NCBI RefSeq assembly: GCF_012848175.1 | Contig: NZ_CP051651.1 | Span: 4,595,501 to 4,659,500 of the forward strand | Direction: 5' to 3' | From: Xanthomonas campestris pv. badrii | GTDB taxonomy: Bacteria > Pseudomonadota > Gammaproteobacteria > Xanthomonadales > Xanthomonadaceae | Length of the DNA stretch: 64,000 nucleotides | Notes under the pieces: generated by a model | The model's database searches: none | What the model was told of the DNA's origin: nothing | What the model saw: only the letters and a program-made list of their open reading frames with translations | Made by a program: the position numbers and the translations under genes | Shown here: piece after piece, positions 37,514-46,588 of the stretch | Layout of the letters: every line of letters begins with the position of its first letter | Position numbering within the stretch: position 1 is the stretch's first letter

Positions 37514-37807
37514 ATGCTGCTGACCTGTGTCTACCTGCTGGCGGCCGCCGCGGCGGCAACGTTGTTCTATCTGTCCACCACGCATCAGCGCTTGTGGCAG
37601 CGCACACCACGTTGGGTGCGGCCGCTGCGAGCCGGCGGTCTTGCGCTGTTTGCGCTGTCGCTGGCCTGTGGCAGCGCTGCGCTGGGCATCTGGGCCGGCA
37701 TCTTCGCGGCGATGACTGCAGTGATGCTGGCGGCCATCGTGCTGCCGTGTGTGGATCTCTGGCATCAGGCGCGCGTGCAGCGCAGGCAGGTGCGGCATGT
37801 GGGCTAG
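37514..37807 (+). CDS. Small membrane protein, DUF3325-like
   Basis: Encodes 97 residues with three hydrophobic segments (LLTCVYLLAAAAAATLFYL; AGGLALFALSLACGSAALG; GIFAAMTAVMLAAIVLPCV). The layout and the HQRLWQRTPRWVRPLRAGG loop resemble DUF3325 proteins. These are typically encoded with DUF3649 and PepSY membrane proteins next to siderophore receptors. It overlaps the next gene by 11 bases and heads a three-gene operon. The start is the ATG preceded by CCCCCCG, a poor ribosome site, so a nearby alternative is possible. Confidence 0.7.
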   Translation: MLLTCVYLLAAAAAATLFYLSTTHQRLWQRTPRWVRPLRAGGLALFALSLACGSAALGIWAGIFAAMTAVMLAAIVLPCVDLWHQARVQRRQVRHVG

Positions 37808-38069
37808 ATGGTTGGCATCGGTGGTGCTGGGCTTGCCGTTGGCCGTAGCGCTGGTGGGAGTGTGCGCGCTGCTGCTGCCGGGGCCGCGCCAGTCCTACAC
37901 GCTGGCGTGGCTGCTGCTGATGTTCCCGGTCTGGATCGGCGCGATGGCGTGGCCATTCGCGTTCCGCAGCGCGGCGCGCGCCTGGTGCTGGCTGGGTGGG
38001 CTGACCCTGCTGTGCTACCTCGCGCTGGCGCTCATCAAGGCGCTGGGCTGGACGGAGCTGCCCGCATGA
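37797..38069 (+). CDS. Small membrane protein, DUF3649-like
   Basis: Encodes 90 residues with three membrane segments: WLASVVLGLPLAVALVGVCA, YTLAWLLLMFPVWIGAMAWP and RAWCWLGGLTLLCYLALALI. The short loops and the FRSAARAW motif before the third segment agree with DUF3649. It lies between the DUF3325-like and PepSY genes and overlaps both (11 and 4 bases), so all three should be made together. No catalytic residue is visible; a helper role in ferric-siderophore handling is inferred from the family's usual setting. Confidence 0.7.
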   Translation: MWARWLASVVLGLPLAVALVGVCALLLPGPRQSYTLAWLLLMFPVWIGAMAWPFAFRSAARAWCWLGGLTLLCYLALALIKALGWTELPA

Positions 38070-39616
38070 AGGCGGCCACCTTGCGCGCGTTCCTGTCCGT
38101 GCACAGCTGGATGGGGCTGTTGGCCGGCATGGCCTTGTTCATCGCCTTCTATGCCGGTGCCCTCACCGTGTTCACCCACGAGTTGAGCAGCTGGCAAGTG
38201 GCGCCGCGCTCTTCGTCGTCATCGCCGGCCGAACCGGTGGCCGCAGCGCAATCCTTGCTCGATCGCGCCATCGCCGCGCATCCACAGGTGGCCGATTCGT
38301 TCCTGGTGCTGCTGCCGGGCGAGCATGGGCCGCTGGCGCGGCTGTACTGGTACGGCCCGCAGGCCGATGCCAGTGGTGGCATGCGCCAGTACCAACTCGG
38401 CCCCGATGGCGGGTTGCTGGAACTGCCGCAACGCACCGGCTTCGCCGATTTCCTCTACGACCTGCATTTCACCGCCGGCCTGCCGCGCGTGTTCGGCACC
38501 TACCTGTTTGGCGTGGTGAGCGTGCTGTACGGGCTGGCGCTGGTCAGCGGCGTGGTGCTGTATGCGCCGGTGTTCTTCAAGGACCTGTTCGCGCTGCGCA
38601 TCGGCGCCAACGTCAAGCGGCTGTGGCAGGACGCGCACAATCTGGTCGGCATGCTGTCGCTGCCATTCCATGTGATCTTCGCCTGGTCCGGCGCGGTGCT
38701 GTGTTTGGGCGTGCTGCTGCTGGCGCCGTTCCAGTTCCTGGTGTTCGACGGCAAGCTGATGCAGATCCTGGAGCCGGATTTCGAGCTCGCACCGCATGTG
38801 GCGCCAGCCAAACGCGCTGCACCGCTGCTACCGGTTGCGACACTGCTGGAACGCGCACGTGCGGCCAGCCCGGGTTTCTTGCCGGAGAGCCTGGCCTACC
38901 ACGACGCCGGCGATGCCAATGCGCGGGTGGAGGTCTATGGCCATCACGATCAGCGCCGGCTCAACACGCTGGGCGGGGTGGCGCTGGATGCCACCACAGG
39001 CAAGGTGCTGCGCGTTTTGCAGCCGGCCACGATGTCGCCCGGCACCGCTGCCCTGCGCGGCCTGCAGGCGCTGCACTTCGGCAACTTCGGGCATGTGGCG
39101 GTGCAGTGGCTGTACTTCCTGCTTGGCCTGGGCGGTGCCTTCCTGTTCTACAGCGGCAACCTGCTGTGGATCGAAACCCGGCGCAAGCGCCGCCAACCCG
39201 CGCAGCCACGCCGCACCCATGCGATGGCGCGGCTCACGGTCGGCGTCTGTCTGGGCAGCGTGGCCGGCATCTCCGCGTTGTTCATCGCGGCGCGTTTGTT
39301 GCCGGCGGGACAGGAGCACTTTGTCTATTACGCCGTATCCGGCGCCGCAGTGCTGTGGGCCTTGCTGCGCCCGACCGCGCGTGGCGCGTATGAGGTGCTG
39401 CTGGCCTGCGCCGTGGTGACGGCCGCGATTCCGCTGGCCAGCTGCTTTGGCGTGCAAGGCAGCGCCGTTCCCTGGCGGGACCCGACGACGCTGGTTGTCG
39501 ATCTGGTCGCCTTGGTCATGGCATGGGCATATTGGCAGATGGCGCGTGCCGGAAAGCGACGCGGCCTGCGCGGGGACCCAAACAGTGTGTGGGCCTGGGG
39601 GCGCGCCGCAGCCTGA
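38066..39616 (+). CDS. PepSY-associated transmembrane protein
   Basis: Encodes 516 residues. A first membrane helix with a His (FLSVHSWMGLLAGMALFIAF) is followed by a periplasmic PepSY-like region. Then come helices with paired histidines (DLHFTAGLPRVFGTYLFG, DAHNLVGMLSLPFHVIFAWS, LQALHFGNFGHVAVQWLYFL) that could bind haem, as in ferric-siderophore reductases of the PepSY_TM family. Four more helices form a C-terminal extension. It overlaps the DUF3649-like gene by four bases. The likely role is electron transfer for reducing imported ferric chelates, but no receptor gene is adjacent in this window to confirm it. Confidence 0.82.
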   Translation: MKAATLRAFLSVHSWMGLLAGMALFIAFYAGALTVFTHELSSWQVAPRSSSSSPAEPVAAAQSLLDRAIAAHPQVADSFLVLLPGEHGPLARLYWYGPQADASGGMRQYQLGPDGGLLELPQRTGFADFLYDLHFTAGLPRVFGTYLFGVVSVLYGLALVSGVVLYAPVFFKDLFALRIGANVKRLWQDAHNLVGMLSLPFHVIFAWSGAVLCLGVLLLAPFQFLVFDGKLMQILEPDFELAPHVAPAKRAAPLLPVATLLERARAASPGFLPESLAYHDAGDANARVEVYGHHDQRRLNTLGGVALDATTGKVLRVLQPATMSPGTAALRGLQALHFGNFGHVAVQWLYFLLGLGGAFLFYSGNLLWIETRRKRRQPAQPRRTHAMARLTVGVCLGSVAGISALFIAARLLPAGQEHFVYYAVSGAAVLWALLRPTARGAYEVLLACAVVTAAIPLASCFGVQGSAVPWRDPTTLVVDLVALVMAWAYWQMARAGKRRGLRGDPNSVWAWGRAAA

Positions 39617-39766
39617 GTTGCGATCGAGTCCCCTGCATCAATGCCACGCAACGCATCGCACGACGTGCATGCAGCGGCAACGCCATGTCGGACGCGGCGA
39701 CATCACATGCATTGCCACCTGCCGGCCGTAGGATGTGGCCGGTAGATCTGCATGAGGTATGACGCA

Positions 39767-40231
39767 ATGTCCACCGGCAAGCGCATCGGCGTGATCTCCG
39801 ACACCCACGGGCTGCTGCGGCCCGAGGCGCTTGCCGCGCTGAGCGGCTGCGCGCAGATCATCCACGCCGGCGATGTCGGCAAGCCGGAGGTGCTTGAGGC
39901 GCTGCAGGCCCTGGCGCCGCTGCACGTCATTGCAGGCAATGTCGATGACCAGCCCTGGGCGGTTGGCCTGCCACAGACGCTGGACCTTCAGATTGCAGGT
40001 GTGCGTCTCCATGTGCTGCACGATCTGAAGACACTGGCAGCGCAGGTGCAGGCGGACGTGATCGTCAGCGGTCATTCGCACAAGCCGGCGATCCACACCC
40101 GCGAAGGCGTGCTGTACCTCAATCCGGGCAGCGCTGGTCCGCGCCGCTTCAGCCTGCCTGTCAGCGTGGCGCAGCTGTGGCTGGGCGATGGCGCGCCGCG
40201 TGCGCAATTGCAGTTGCTGGAGCTGCGCTAG
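39767..40231 (+). CDS. YfcE/MJ0936-type phosphodiesterase
   Basis: Encodes 154 residues. Metallophosphoesterase motifs appear in order: GVISDTHG (D-x-H), IIHAGDVG (GD), VIAGNVDD (GN), VLHDLK, VIVSGHSHKP (GHSH) and LNPGS. These are the metal ligands of the calcineurin-like fold in the small MJ0936/YfcE subfamily, which hydrolyses phosphodiesters such as bis-pNPP. The natural substrate is unknown. ATG 39767 is preferred over ATG 39752 because GAGG sits nine bases before it and the protein then begins just ahead of the first motif. It stands alone, between the PepSY operon and the oxidoreductase gene. Confidence 0.88.
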   Translation: MSTGKRIGVISDTHGLLRPEALAALSGCAQIIHAGDVGKPEVLEALQALAPLHVIAGNVDDQPWAVGLPQTLDLQIAGVRLHVLHDLKTLAAQVQADVIVSGHSHKPAIHTREGVLYLNPGSAGPRRFSLPVSVAQLWLGDGAPRAQLQLLELR

Positions 40232-40312
40232 GGATCGCTGCAGGGATCGCTGACCTGGCATGCACGCAGGCGGGACCATCCTTATGCATCGCGTCGTTGC
40301 AAGGATTCCCTC

Positions 40313-41461
40313 ATGAATACCCGTCGTCAGTTTCTTTCCGCCGCCGCTGCCGGCACCGCTGCATTGGCCGCCGCCCCGTTGTTGGCGCAGACCGCTGCGC
40401 CCGGCAGCGTGATGCCCACGCGCGGCAAGACCGCCGCGTCCGCGTTGCCGACCAATCCAGTCGCCAAGGGCGCGCGCTATCGCCCTGCGAGCCGTCTTGG
40501 TTTTGGTGGCGTGGCGATCGGCAATGGGTTCGCGCCCACCAGCGATGCGCAAAGCGAAGCGACCCTGGCCGCAGTGTGGGAGTCCGGCGTGCGTCATTTC
40601 GATACGTCGCCGTGGTACGGGCTGGGTCTGTCGGAACGGCGCATGGGGCACCATCTGCACACCCACCGTGCCGAGGACTATGTGCTCTCCACCAAGGTCG
40701 GTCGGTTGCTGACCGCCACCAGCAAGCCGCCCAAGACGATGTGGGTACAGCCCTCGCCTTTCGACTACCGCTACGACTACAGTGCCGCCGGCGTGCGGCG
40801 TTCGATCGAAGACAGCCTGCAGCGCCTGGGCGTGTCGCAGATCGATATCGTCTACATCCACGACCTGTCCCCGGATAACGAAAAAGACCTGGGCATGCCG
40901 TGGGAGCAACGCTTCGCCGAAGCGGCCAAGGGTGCGATGCCGGAGCTGACCAGGATGCGCAAGGAGGGCCTGATCAAGGCCTGGGGCTTTGGCGTCAATC
41001 GCCCCGAGCCTGCGTTGCGCGCGATCGAGGAGGCCGACCCGGATATCTTCCTGCTGGCCTGCCAATACTCGCTGCTCGACCACGCGCAGGCCTTGCACGA
41101 CACCTTTCCGAAGATCGCCAGGCATGGCGCCTCGGTGGTGGTGGGCGCGCCACTGCTGGCCGGCTACCTGGCCGGGCGCGAGCGCTATCTCTACGACGGC
41201 ACCGTGCCGGAATGGGCGCCGGCCACGCGACAGAAGGCGATGGCGATCTGCGAGCGGCACGGCGTGGATCTGCGCACCGTGGCGCTGCAGTTCGCCGCTG
41301 CCCCGAACGTGGTGTCGGCGGTGATCCCGGGTGCCCGCACGCCCGCGCAGGCCAGCGCCAATGCAGCATCGATGCGCGTGGCGATTCCGGCGGCGCTGTG
41401 GGAAGAGCTCAAGCGCGAGAAGGTGATCGAGGCGGATGCACCGGTGCCTGCGTCGGGTTGA
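40313..41461 (+). CDS. Tat-exported aldo/keto reductase
   Basis: Encodes 382 residues. A twin-arginine signal (NTRRQFLSAAAAGTAALAAA) sends the folded, cofactor-loaded protein to the periplasm. The AKR barrel follows, with FDTSPWYGLGLSERRMG (Asp and Tyr of the catalytic set), DYVLSTKVGRLL (Lys), DIVYIHDLSPDNEK (His) and SAVIPGARTPAQA (the NADP-binding end). It is closest in pattern to the D-threo-aldose/L-fucose dehydrogenase subgroup, so a sugar aldehyde is the likely substrate. An exported NADP-dependent enzyme is unusual, and the signal peptide is the main oddity. It is probably transcribed alone. Confidence 0.88.
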   Translation: MNTRRQFLSAAAAGTAALAAAPLLAQTAAPGSVMPTRGKTAASALPTNPVAKGARYRPASRLGFGGVAIGNGFAPTSDAQSEATLAAVWESGVRHFDTSPWYGLGLSERRMGHHLHTHRAEDYVLSTKVGRLLTATSKPPKTMWVQPSPFDYRYDYSAAGVRRSIEDSLQRLGVSQIDIVYIHDLSPDNEKDLGMPWEQRFAEAAKGAMPELTRMRKEGLIKAWGFGVNRPEPALRAIEEADPDIFLLACQYSLLDHAQALHDTFPKIARHGASVVVGAPLLAGYLAGRERYLYDGTVPEWAPATRQKAMAICERHGVDLRTVALQFAAAPNVVSAVIPGARTPAQASANAASMRVAIPAALWEELKREKVIEADAPVPASG

Positions 41462-41585
41462 TGGGTGGTGTGCGGTGAGGATGCGGGCGCACACGTAAGC
41501 ACTTGCACGACAGGACGCGAGACGACTGCGCGCGGCGCGGGGCAGGGGACGCGCAACAGTGCTGGATGACACGAGGCTGCGCCCG

Positions 41586-41634
41586 TACCCTCATCCGGCG
41601 CTACGCGCCACCTTCTCCCGATGGGAGAAGGGAG
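41586..41634. repeat. REP-like hairpin unit
   Basis: ACCCTCATCCGGCGCTACGC then GCCACCTTCTCCCGATGGGAGAAGG, a single copy of the dispersed repeat family also seen near 10.8 and 52.5-53 kb. It lies between two convergent genes, where such units often act as terminators or mRNA stabilisers. Confidence 0.65.
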
Positions 41635-41739
41635 CAAGGCCTCGCTCCGGTTGGGGCGAAGAGGCACTGCCTGCGCGCCACTGGCGCTGGCAATCGCCGC
41701 ACCGCGCCGCCGGCAGTCGATCGTGAAGGCGCCCGTGGC

Positions 41740-42711
41740 TCATGGAACCAACAGCGGCCGTATTCCTGGCAACTGCTGCGCCAGTTCGTCGGCGACGATG
41801 GCGGCGAACACGTCCGCGCCTTCGGGCCCCAGGTGGGTGTAGTCGAAGGCGCGCTTGGCCTGCCCCATCGGCTCGGTGCTGGCATTGTCCTGTGCCGCCG
41901 GGCGTGCCGCGGTTGCCCTTGCTCCCGTTGCTGCAGGCATCGGGGCGGGTGTCGCCTGCGCCAACGTCGTGCCGATGGTGGTGCCCGATTGCGCCGCGAT
42001 GACCTGCTGCGGATCTGCCGGGCGCTGCGCCAGGCGCATTGCCAGCACCGGGCCCATGCCCTGCACCAGCGCGCGGCTGCGCGCGTGCAGATCGATCAGC
42101 GGCACCTGCAGTTCGCGCGCCACCGCACGCGTGGACGCTGCCCAGGGGCCCAGGTCATCCAGCAACTGGCCGCGTTCGAACTGCCGGCGCGTCAACGGCG
42201 TCACCAGCACCGGCACGGCGCCGGCAGCACGCGCCTCGGCAACGTAGCGGCGCAGGTTGGCGGGAAACTCGGTCGCCAGGTCGGTCGAGCGCCCCGGCTT
42301 GCCGGGCTGGTCGTTGTGGCCGAACTGGATCAGCACCACTACCTGCTGGTAACCGCCGCTGCGCAACTCCTTGAGTGCAATCTCCCACGAGCCTTCGGCG
42401 CGGTAGTTGGAGGTGCTGCGGCCGCCACGTGCCAGGTTCACGCAACTCAGGAACGAGGTCACATGCTGCGCGCAGAAACTCGGCCCCCAACCGCCCTGCA
42501 CGGCGGTGGTGGAATCGCCCACCAGCACGATCTTGCTGGCGGCGAAGGTGGCTGTTGCGGCGGGTGCGTTGTTGTTTGAGGTATCGGTGGTGGCTGCCGC
42601 GGATGCGCGCGGCGTGTCGACCAGTGCGGCCGCGGCGGCATCAGCGAATGGAAGGCCTGCCGCTGCCAGCGCAGTCAGCAGCAGCGATGAAACAACGGAA
42701 TCACGACGCAT
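41740..42711 (-). CDS. CE12-type rhamnogalacturonan acetylesterase (SGNH)
   Basis: Encodes 323 residues. A signal peptide (SSLLLTALAAAGLPFADAAA) is followed by a low-complexity linker and an SGNH hydrolase domain with all four blocks: VLVGDSTT (nucleophile Ser67), NLARGGRSTSNY, IQFGHNDQ (Asn) and FDYTHLGPEGA (catalytic Asp and His). The GRST block after the first strand is typical of rhamnogalacturonan acetylesterases (CE12). An Ala/Thr-rich insert (about 225-275) separates blocks III and V and is likely disordered. It deacetylates pectin side regions outside the cytoplasm. Another CE12 protein is encoded at 55.9 kb; the two share the fold but not the extension. Confidence 0.88.
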   Translation of the reverse strand: MRRDSVVSSLLLTALAAAGLPFADAAAAALVDTPRASAAATTDTSNNNAPAATATFAASKIVLVGDSTTAVQGGWGPSFCAQHVTSFLSCVNLARGGRSTSNYRAEGSWEIALKELRSGGYQQVVVLIQFGHNDQPGKPGRSTDLATEFPANLRRYVAEARAAGAVPVLVTPLTRRQFERGQLLDDLGPWAASTRAVARELQVPLIDLHARSRALVQGMGPVLAMRLAQRPADPQQVIAAQSGTTIGTTLAQATPAPMPAATGARATAARPAAQDNASTEPMGQAKRAFDYTHLGPEGADVFAAIVADELAQQLPGIRPLLVP

Positions 42712-42897
42712 GGATCACCTCAAGATCGAATCACTACTGCGGCAAGATCGAATAAACCCGGCTGTGCAGCGCAGTCGGGGCGCGGCCGGTGCTGAACCGT
42801 CATGTATCAGGGGCTCTTTAGCGCTTCAGCGCACAACGCCCTCGTGCGAGTGGCGACCATCCGGCACGCCTGTTGGCTTTCCCAAACCAGGACGTGG

Positions 42898-44532
42898 TCA
42901 GAACGTCCCGCGTTGAATGAAGGGGGCCTGTTGGTAGAGCCGTCGTTCGCCGCCGCGCGGGTCGTTGGCCAGCCGGCTCGGCACATCGAACAACAGCGTT
43001 TCGCGGCGCTCCAGCGAATACCGCTTCCAGCGCGGCAGGCCGCGTTGATTGGGGTCGCCGTGGCGCGCGAACGCCAGCAAGGCACTACTCATCTGGTCGG
43101 CCATCTGCTGCGCCGCGGGGCTATCGCCGGTGCGCGAGCCGGGCTGGGCAATCGTGTCGAACACCAGCGGAATATCCAGCGTGTGGAAGGCGCCGAACTT
43201 GCCGCCATCCAGCGGCGATCCCCAATCCAGCTGGTACACCCAGGTCGGTGCGCCCTGGCGTGCGCGCGCTTCGGCCTCTTCGACCGCGCCTCGCCACGAG
43301 CGCCCGGCCGTGGTCGCGGCAAAGAATACCTCCGACGGCGAATAGTGCGGATACAGCCGGCGGTATTGGGCAATCACCACCTGCGGCAACAGGTCCACGT
43401 ACTGTTGGGCTTCCAGCTTGGCCGGCAACTCGTCCCAGCGCAGTGCGAAGTTTTTCGCATCGTTGCCGAAAAACGCGCGCGTTTCATCGTGGGTGTTGCC
43501 GATCACCATCGGAATGGCGGCCGACTGCAGCGGTGCGGTGGGCCAGAATGGATGTACCGGCAGGTTGCGCGCATCCAGCACCGGGCCGAAATACAGCGCG
43601 CTGTTTTCCACCCGCGAGGGGTCGCGCACTTGCGCAGCAGCAGCCAGCAGCTGCGCCGCCGGCAGCGTGCGCAGGCGCGGCAGATCGGCTGGCGTCATCT
43701 TCAGCGCGTCCAGCAGCAGCTGCGCGCGCTGGGTGGCTGCGCGCGGCCCTGCCGCGGTGACCTGCTGCCCGCTCATGGTCCAGGCGCGATGGAACAGCCC
43801 ACGTGCGGCCGGCATCGCCATCAGCGTGGCGATCTTGGCGCCGCCGCCGGACTGGCCGAACACGGTGACATTGCCGGCATCGCCACCGAATTCGGCGGCG
43901 TGCTGGCGCACCCAGTGCAGCGCCTGGATCAGGTCCAGCTGGCCGGCATTGCCCGAATCGGCAAGGCTGGCGTCGCCCAGTTGCGCCAGCGACAGGTAAC
44001 CGAACAGGTTGAGCCGGTGATTGACGGTGATCACCACCACGTCGCCGCGTTTGCACAGGCGCACGCCGTCGTAGAGCGGGTCGCTGCCGGAGCCGGTGGT
44101 GTAGCCGCCACCGTGGATATAGAACAGGATCGGCCGCCTGCCGCCATCGCGCAGGGCCGGGGTCCACACGTTGAGGAACAGGCAGTCTTCGCTGGTCGGT
44201 TCGCTGGCCCTGGATTGCGGGGCGGCGGCGCCGAATCCACTGGCATCGCGCACGCCTTGCCAGGGCGCTTCCGGTAGCGGGGCCTGGAAGCGTCGCGCGC
44301 CGGTGTCGCTGCCGTACGGGATGCCCTTGAACACGCAGACGCCTGCATCGCGCAGGCCGCGCACGGTGCCGCTGCGCAGGTGTGCCAGCGGTGCGCTGTC
44401 GTCGCGTGGCGGCGCTGGTGTTGGCGCCGCGGCGGCTGCGGCAACGCCGGGCAAGGCGGCCACGGCGGTCGCAAGCAGGCCACCGCGCAGCAGCGTGCGG
44501 CGGCGCGGGTCGGGCGCGTGGGGTGCGCTCAT
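42898..44532 (-). CDS. Exported type B carboxylesterase
   Basis: Encodes 544 residues. The start overlaps the stop of the upstream hydrolase gene by four bases (ATGA). RRRTLLRGGLLATAVAALPG is a twin-arginine-like signal. The carboxylesterase B fold shows FKGIPYG, SEDCLFLNVWTP, FYIHGGGYTTGS (oxyanion hole) and VTVFGQSGGGAKI (nucleophile Ser), with Glu in HDETRAFFG and His in GAFHTLDIPLVF. Length is typical. Substrate is unknown; the setting among pectin esterases suggests acyl or feruloyl groups on plant cell wall glycans. It forms a two-gene leftward operon with the alpha/beta hydrolase. Confidence 0.9.
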   Translation of the reverse strand: MSAPHAPDPRRRTLLRGGLLATAVAALPGVAAAAAAPTPAPPRDDSAPLAHLRSGTVRGLRDAGVCVFKGIPYGSDTGARRFQAPLPEAPWQGVRDASGFGAAAPQSRASEPTSEDCLFLNVWTPALRDGGRRPILFYIHGGGYTTGSGSDPLYDGVRLCKRGDVVVITVNHRLNLFGYLSLAQLGDASLADSGNAGQLDLIQALHWVRQHAAEFGGDAGNVTVFGQSGGGAKIATLMAMPAARGLFHRAWTMSGQQVTAAGPRAATQRAQLLLDALKMTPADLPRLRTLPAAQLLAAAAQVRDPSRVENSALYFGPVLDARNLPVHPFWPTAPLQSAAIPMVIGNTHDETRAFFGNDAKNFALRWDELPAKLEAQQYVDLLPQVVIAQYRRLYPHYSPSEVFFAATTAGRSWRGAVEEAEARARQGAPTWVYQLDWGSPLDGGKFGAFHTLDIPLVFDTIAQPGSRTGDSPAAQQMADQMSSALLAFARHGDPNQRGLPRWKRYSLERRETLLFDVPSRLANDPRGGERRLYQQAPFIQRGTF

Positions 44533-45593
44533 CGCCCGGCATCCTTCTTCGCCGATGCCGCCGCTGCCGGTGGCGTGGTGAGGTGGGCAATCCAGGCCTG
44601 CGCCAGCTGCGGCCAGGCGGCCAGGGTCAGCCCGGCGATGCGGTCGGTGCCGAAGCCATGGCCGCCTTGCGGAAATACATGCAGCTCGCTGGGTACTCCG
44701 GCACGCAGCAGTGCGTCGTGCATCAGCAGGCTGTTGCGTACCGGCACCACGCTGTCGTCCTGGGCGTGCAGCAGGAAGGTCGGCGGCGTGCGCGCGTCCA
44801 CGTGCAGCTGCGGCGAGTAGGCACGCACCTGCGCGTCGCTGGGCGCGCTGCCGAGCAGGCGCTGCCGCGAGCCCGGATGCGCGTTGGCGCTGTCCATGTC
44901 GATCACCGGATAGATCAGCAACGCGAAGTCCGGCCGCGCGCTCAGGGCATCGGCGGCATCCTGCGCCGGGTACACCTGCGCGGCATGGCGCGTGGCCAGG
45001 CTGGCGGCGACATGGCCACCGGCCGAAAACCCCATCACCCCGACCCGGTGCGCATCGATGCCATAACGCGCCGCATTGGCGCGGATCAGCCGCAGCGCGC
45101 GCTGGGCGTCGGCCAGCGGCACGTCGGCGCCGTTCGGATGACCTTCGCCCGGCAGCCGGTAGCGCAGCACGAACAGGGTGAACCCGGCCTGGTCGACGAA
45201 GCCCGGCACCAGGGCGCTGCCCTCGTTGTCCAGCACGATGCGCTGGTAGCCGCCGCCCGGAGTGACCAGCAGCGCAGTGCCGTTGGGCTGTTTGGGCCGG
45301 TACACCACCAGATAGGGCTGGCTGATGGACTGGATATAGCGGTCGGGGTGGGCGGCATCGCTGCTGCGGTCCACGATGCGCTGCGGCTGCGCCAGTGCGG
45401 CGTCTCCCGGTGCCATCCCGGCGGGCCACAGCGCGATCCGGCTGGCCTGCTCGGCGGCGGTGTCGGCGCTGGCCACCTCGGCCGCCCAGGCGGGTGTGCC
45501 CAGCAGCACCAGGGCGCCCAGGGTCAGCGCAAGGCGCTGCCGCAACCGGCGCAAAGGCCTGCGGCCACTGCATTGATGGATTGTCTGTCGCAT
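44529..45593 (-). CDS. Exported alpha/beta hydrolase, acetyl esterase-like
   Basis: Encodes 354 residues. ATG 45593 has GGGAGGGG just before it and opens a signal peptide (LRQRLALTLGALVLLGTPAWA). The hydrolase fold shows LLVTPGGGYQRIV (oxyanion hole), GVMGFSAGGHVAASL (nucleophile Ser), LLHAQDDSVVPV (Asp) and FPQGGHGFG (His). This order and the PGGGY motif are those of BD-FAE/acetylxylan-esterase-like proteins, which remove acetyl or feruloyl groups from plant polysaccharides. It is first in the operon with the carboxylesterase and faces the divergent hydratase-TRAP operon across an operator-bearing region. Confidence 0.87.
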   Translation of the reverse strand: MRQTIHQCSGRRPLRRLRQRLALTLGALVLLGTPAWAAEVASADTAAEQASRIALWPAGMAPGDAALAQPQRIVDRSSDAAHPDRYIQSISQPYLVVYRPKQPNGTALLVTPGGGYQRIVLDNEGSALVPGFVDQAGFTLFVLRYRLPGEGHPNGADVPLADAQRALRLIRANAARYGIDAHRVGVMGFSAGGHVAASLATRHAAQVYPAQDAADALSARPDFALLIYPVIDMDSANAHPGSRQRLLGSAPSDAQVRAYSPQLHVDARTPPTFLLHAQDDSVVPVRNSLLMHDALLRAGVPSELHVFPQGGHGFGTDRIAGLTLAAWPQLAQAWIAHLTTPPAAAASAKKDAGR

Positions 45594-45647
45594 CACCCCT
45601 CCCGGGTCGCTTCGCATTGACGGTCACAATGCCGCACTGCACATTGC

Positions 45648-45665
45648 CAATGACACCGGTTTACC
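45648..45665 (+). promoter_or_regulatory. LacI-type operator candidate 1
   Basis: CAATGACACCGGTTTACC lies in the 136-base divergent region, so it could control both the esterase operon and the hydratase-TRAP operon. It differs from the kduI site at one base in 18 and has the central ACCGGT of LacI-family operators. Confidence 0.65.
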
Positions 45666-45729
45666 ATATACAGCACACCGTGCCGCTGTCGATTGGCAGT
45701 GCAACAAAACACCTATCAGGGAGACACCC

Positions 45730-46551
45730 TTGAGCAACGACGCCGCCACCCCGCCAACGTCCACATCCGCGCTGTCCGACATCGCCCAGCGCTTTGTGGA
45801 GGCACGCCGTGCCGGGGCTTCGCTACCCGACTTTCCCGGGCAAATCCCCGCCGATCTGGCGACCGCCTACCAGGTGCAGGACATCGCGATCAGCCAGTGG
45901 CACGACCAGGTGGTCGGCTGGAAGGTGGGTTATATCGCCGCCGAGCGCCGCGATGCCTCTGGCGACGAGCGTCTGCTGGGCCCGATCTTCTCTCGGAAGC
46001 TCTGGAATGCTACCGGTGGAACAACCGAGTTCCCGATCTATGTCGGTGGCTTCGGCGCGGTGGAAGCCGAATACGTGCTGCGCCTGGAGGCCGACGCCCC
46101 CAGTGGCAAGATCCACTACACCCCGGACGAGGCCGCTGCGCTGCCGGCCAGGCTGTTCATTGGCGTTGAGATCGCCAGCAGCCCACTGGCCACGATCAAC
46201 AAGCTGGGGCCACGAGTGGTGATTTCGGATTTCGGCAACAACAACGGGCTGATCCTGGGGCCGGAGGTCACCGATTGGCTGGGCCGCGACGAAACCGCGC
46301 TGACCGCCGAAACGCTGATCGACGACCAGGTGGTGGGCACCGGTGGCGCCACCACGCTGCCGGGCGGATTGCGTGCGGCCTACGCATTTGCACTCAGCCG
46401 TTCGGCTCAGCGCGGGCGTCCGCTCAAGCGCGGTGATCTCATTGCCACCGGCAATGCCACCGGTATCCATGACATCGAAGTGGGACAGCATGCCCTGATT
46501 CGCTTCGCCGGCATCGGCGACATTTCCTGTACGGCCGTGTCCGCCAGCTAG
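45730..46551 (+). CDS. FAH-superfamily hydratase (2-keto-4-pentenoate hydratase-like)
   Basis: Encodes 273 residues from a TTG codon with GGGAGACACCC upstream; no ATG serves. The fold is that of fumarylacetoacetase-related hydratases of the MhpD/HpcG type: QVVGWKVGYIA, GPIFSRKLWN, GGFGAVEAEYVLRLE (metal-binding Glu), FIGVEIASSP, ISDFGNNNGLILGPEV and LIATGNATGIHDIEVGQ. Such enzymes add or remove water on 2-keto acids with a divalent metal. Next to TRAP, KduI and KduD genes the likely substrate is a 2-keto-deoxy-sugar acid or its enol, not an aromatic ring product. It leads the operon with the TRAP genes (37-base gap). Confidence 0.82.
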   Translation: MSNDAATPPTSTSALSDIAQRFVEARRAGASLPDFPGQIPADLATAYQVQDIAISQWHDQVVGWKVGYIAAERRDASGDERLLGPIFSRKLWNATGGTTEFPIYVGGFGAVEAEYVLRLEADAPSGKIHYTPDEAAALPARLFIGVEIASSPLATINKLGPRVVISDFGNNNGLILGPEVTDWLGRDETALTAETLIDDQVVGTGGATTLPGGLRAAYAFALSRSAQRGRPLKRGDLIATGNATGIHDIEVGQHALIRFAGIGDISCTAVSAS

Positions 46552-46588
46552 GCGCGGACCCCGTGACCAGACGCTTGGGAGGGCGCCA

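Noticed and set aside
37074..37523. 149-codon plus-strand frame after glgB
   Set aside because: No start context, no recognisable domain and low-complexity composition; treated as spacer.
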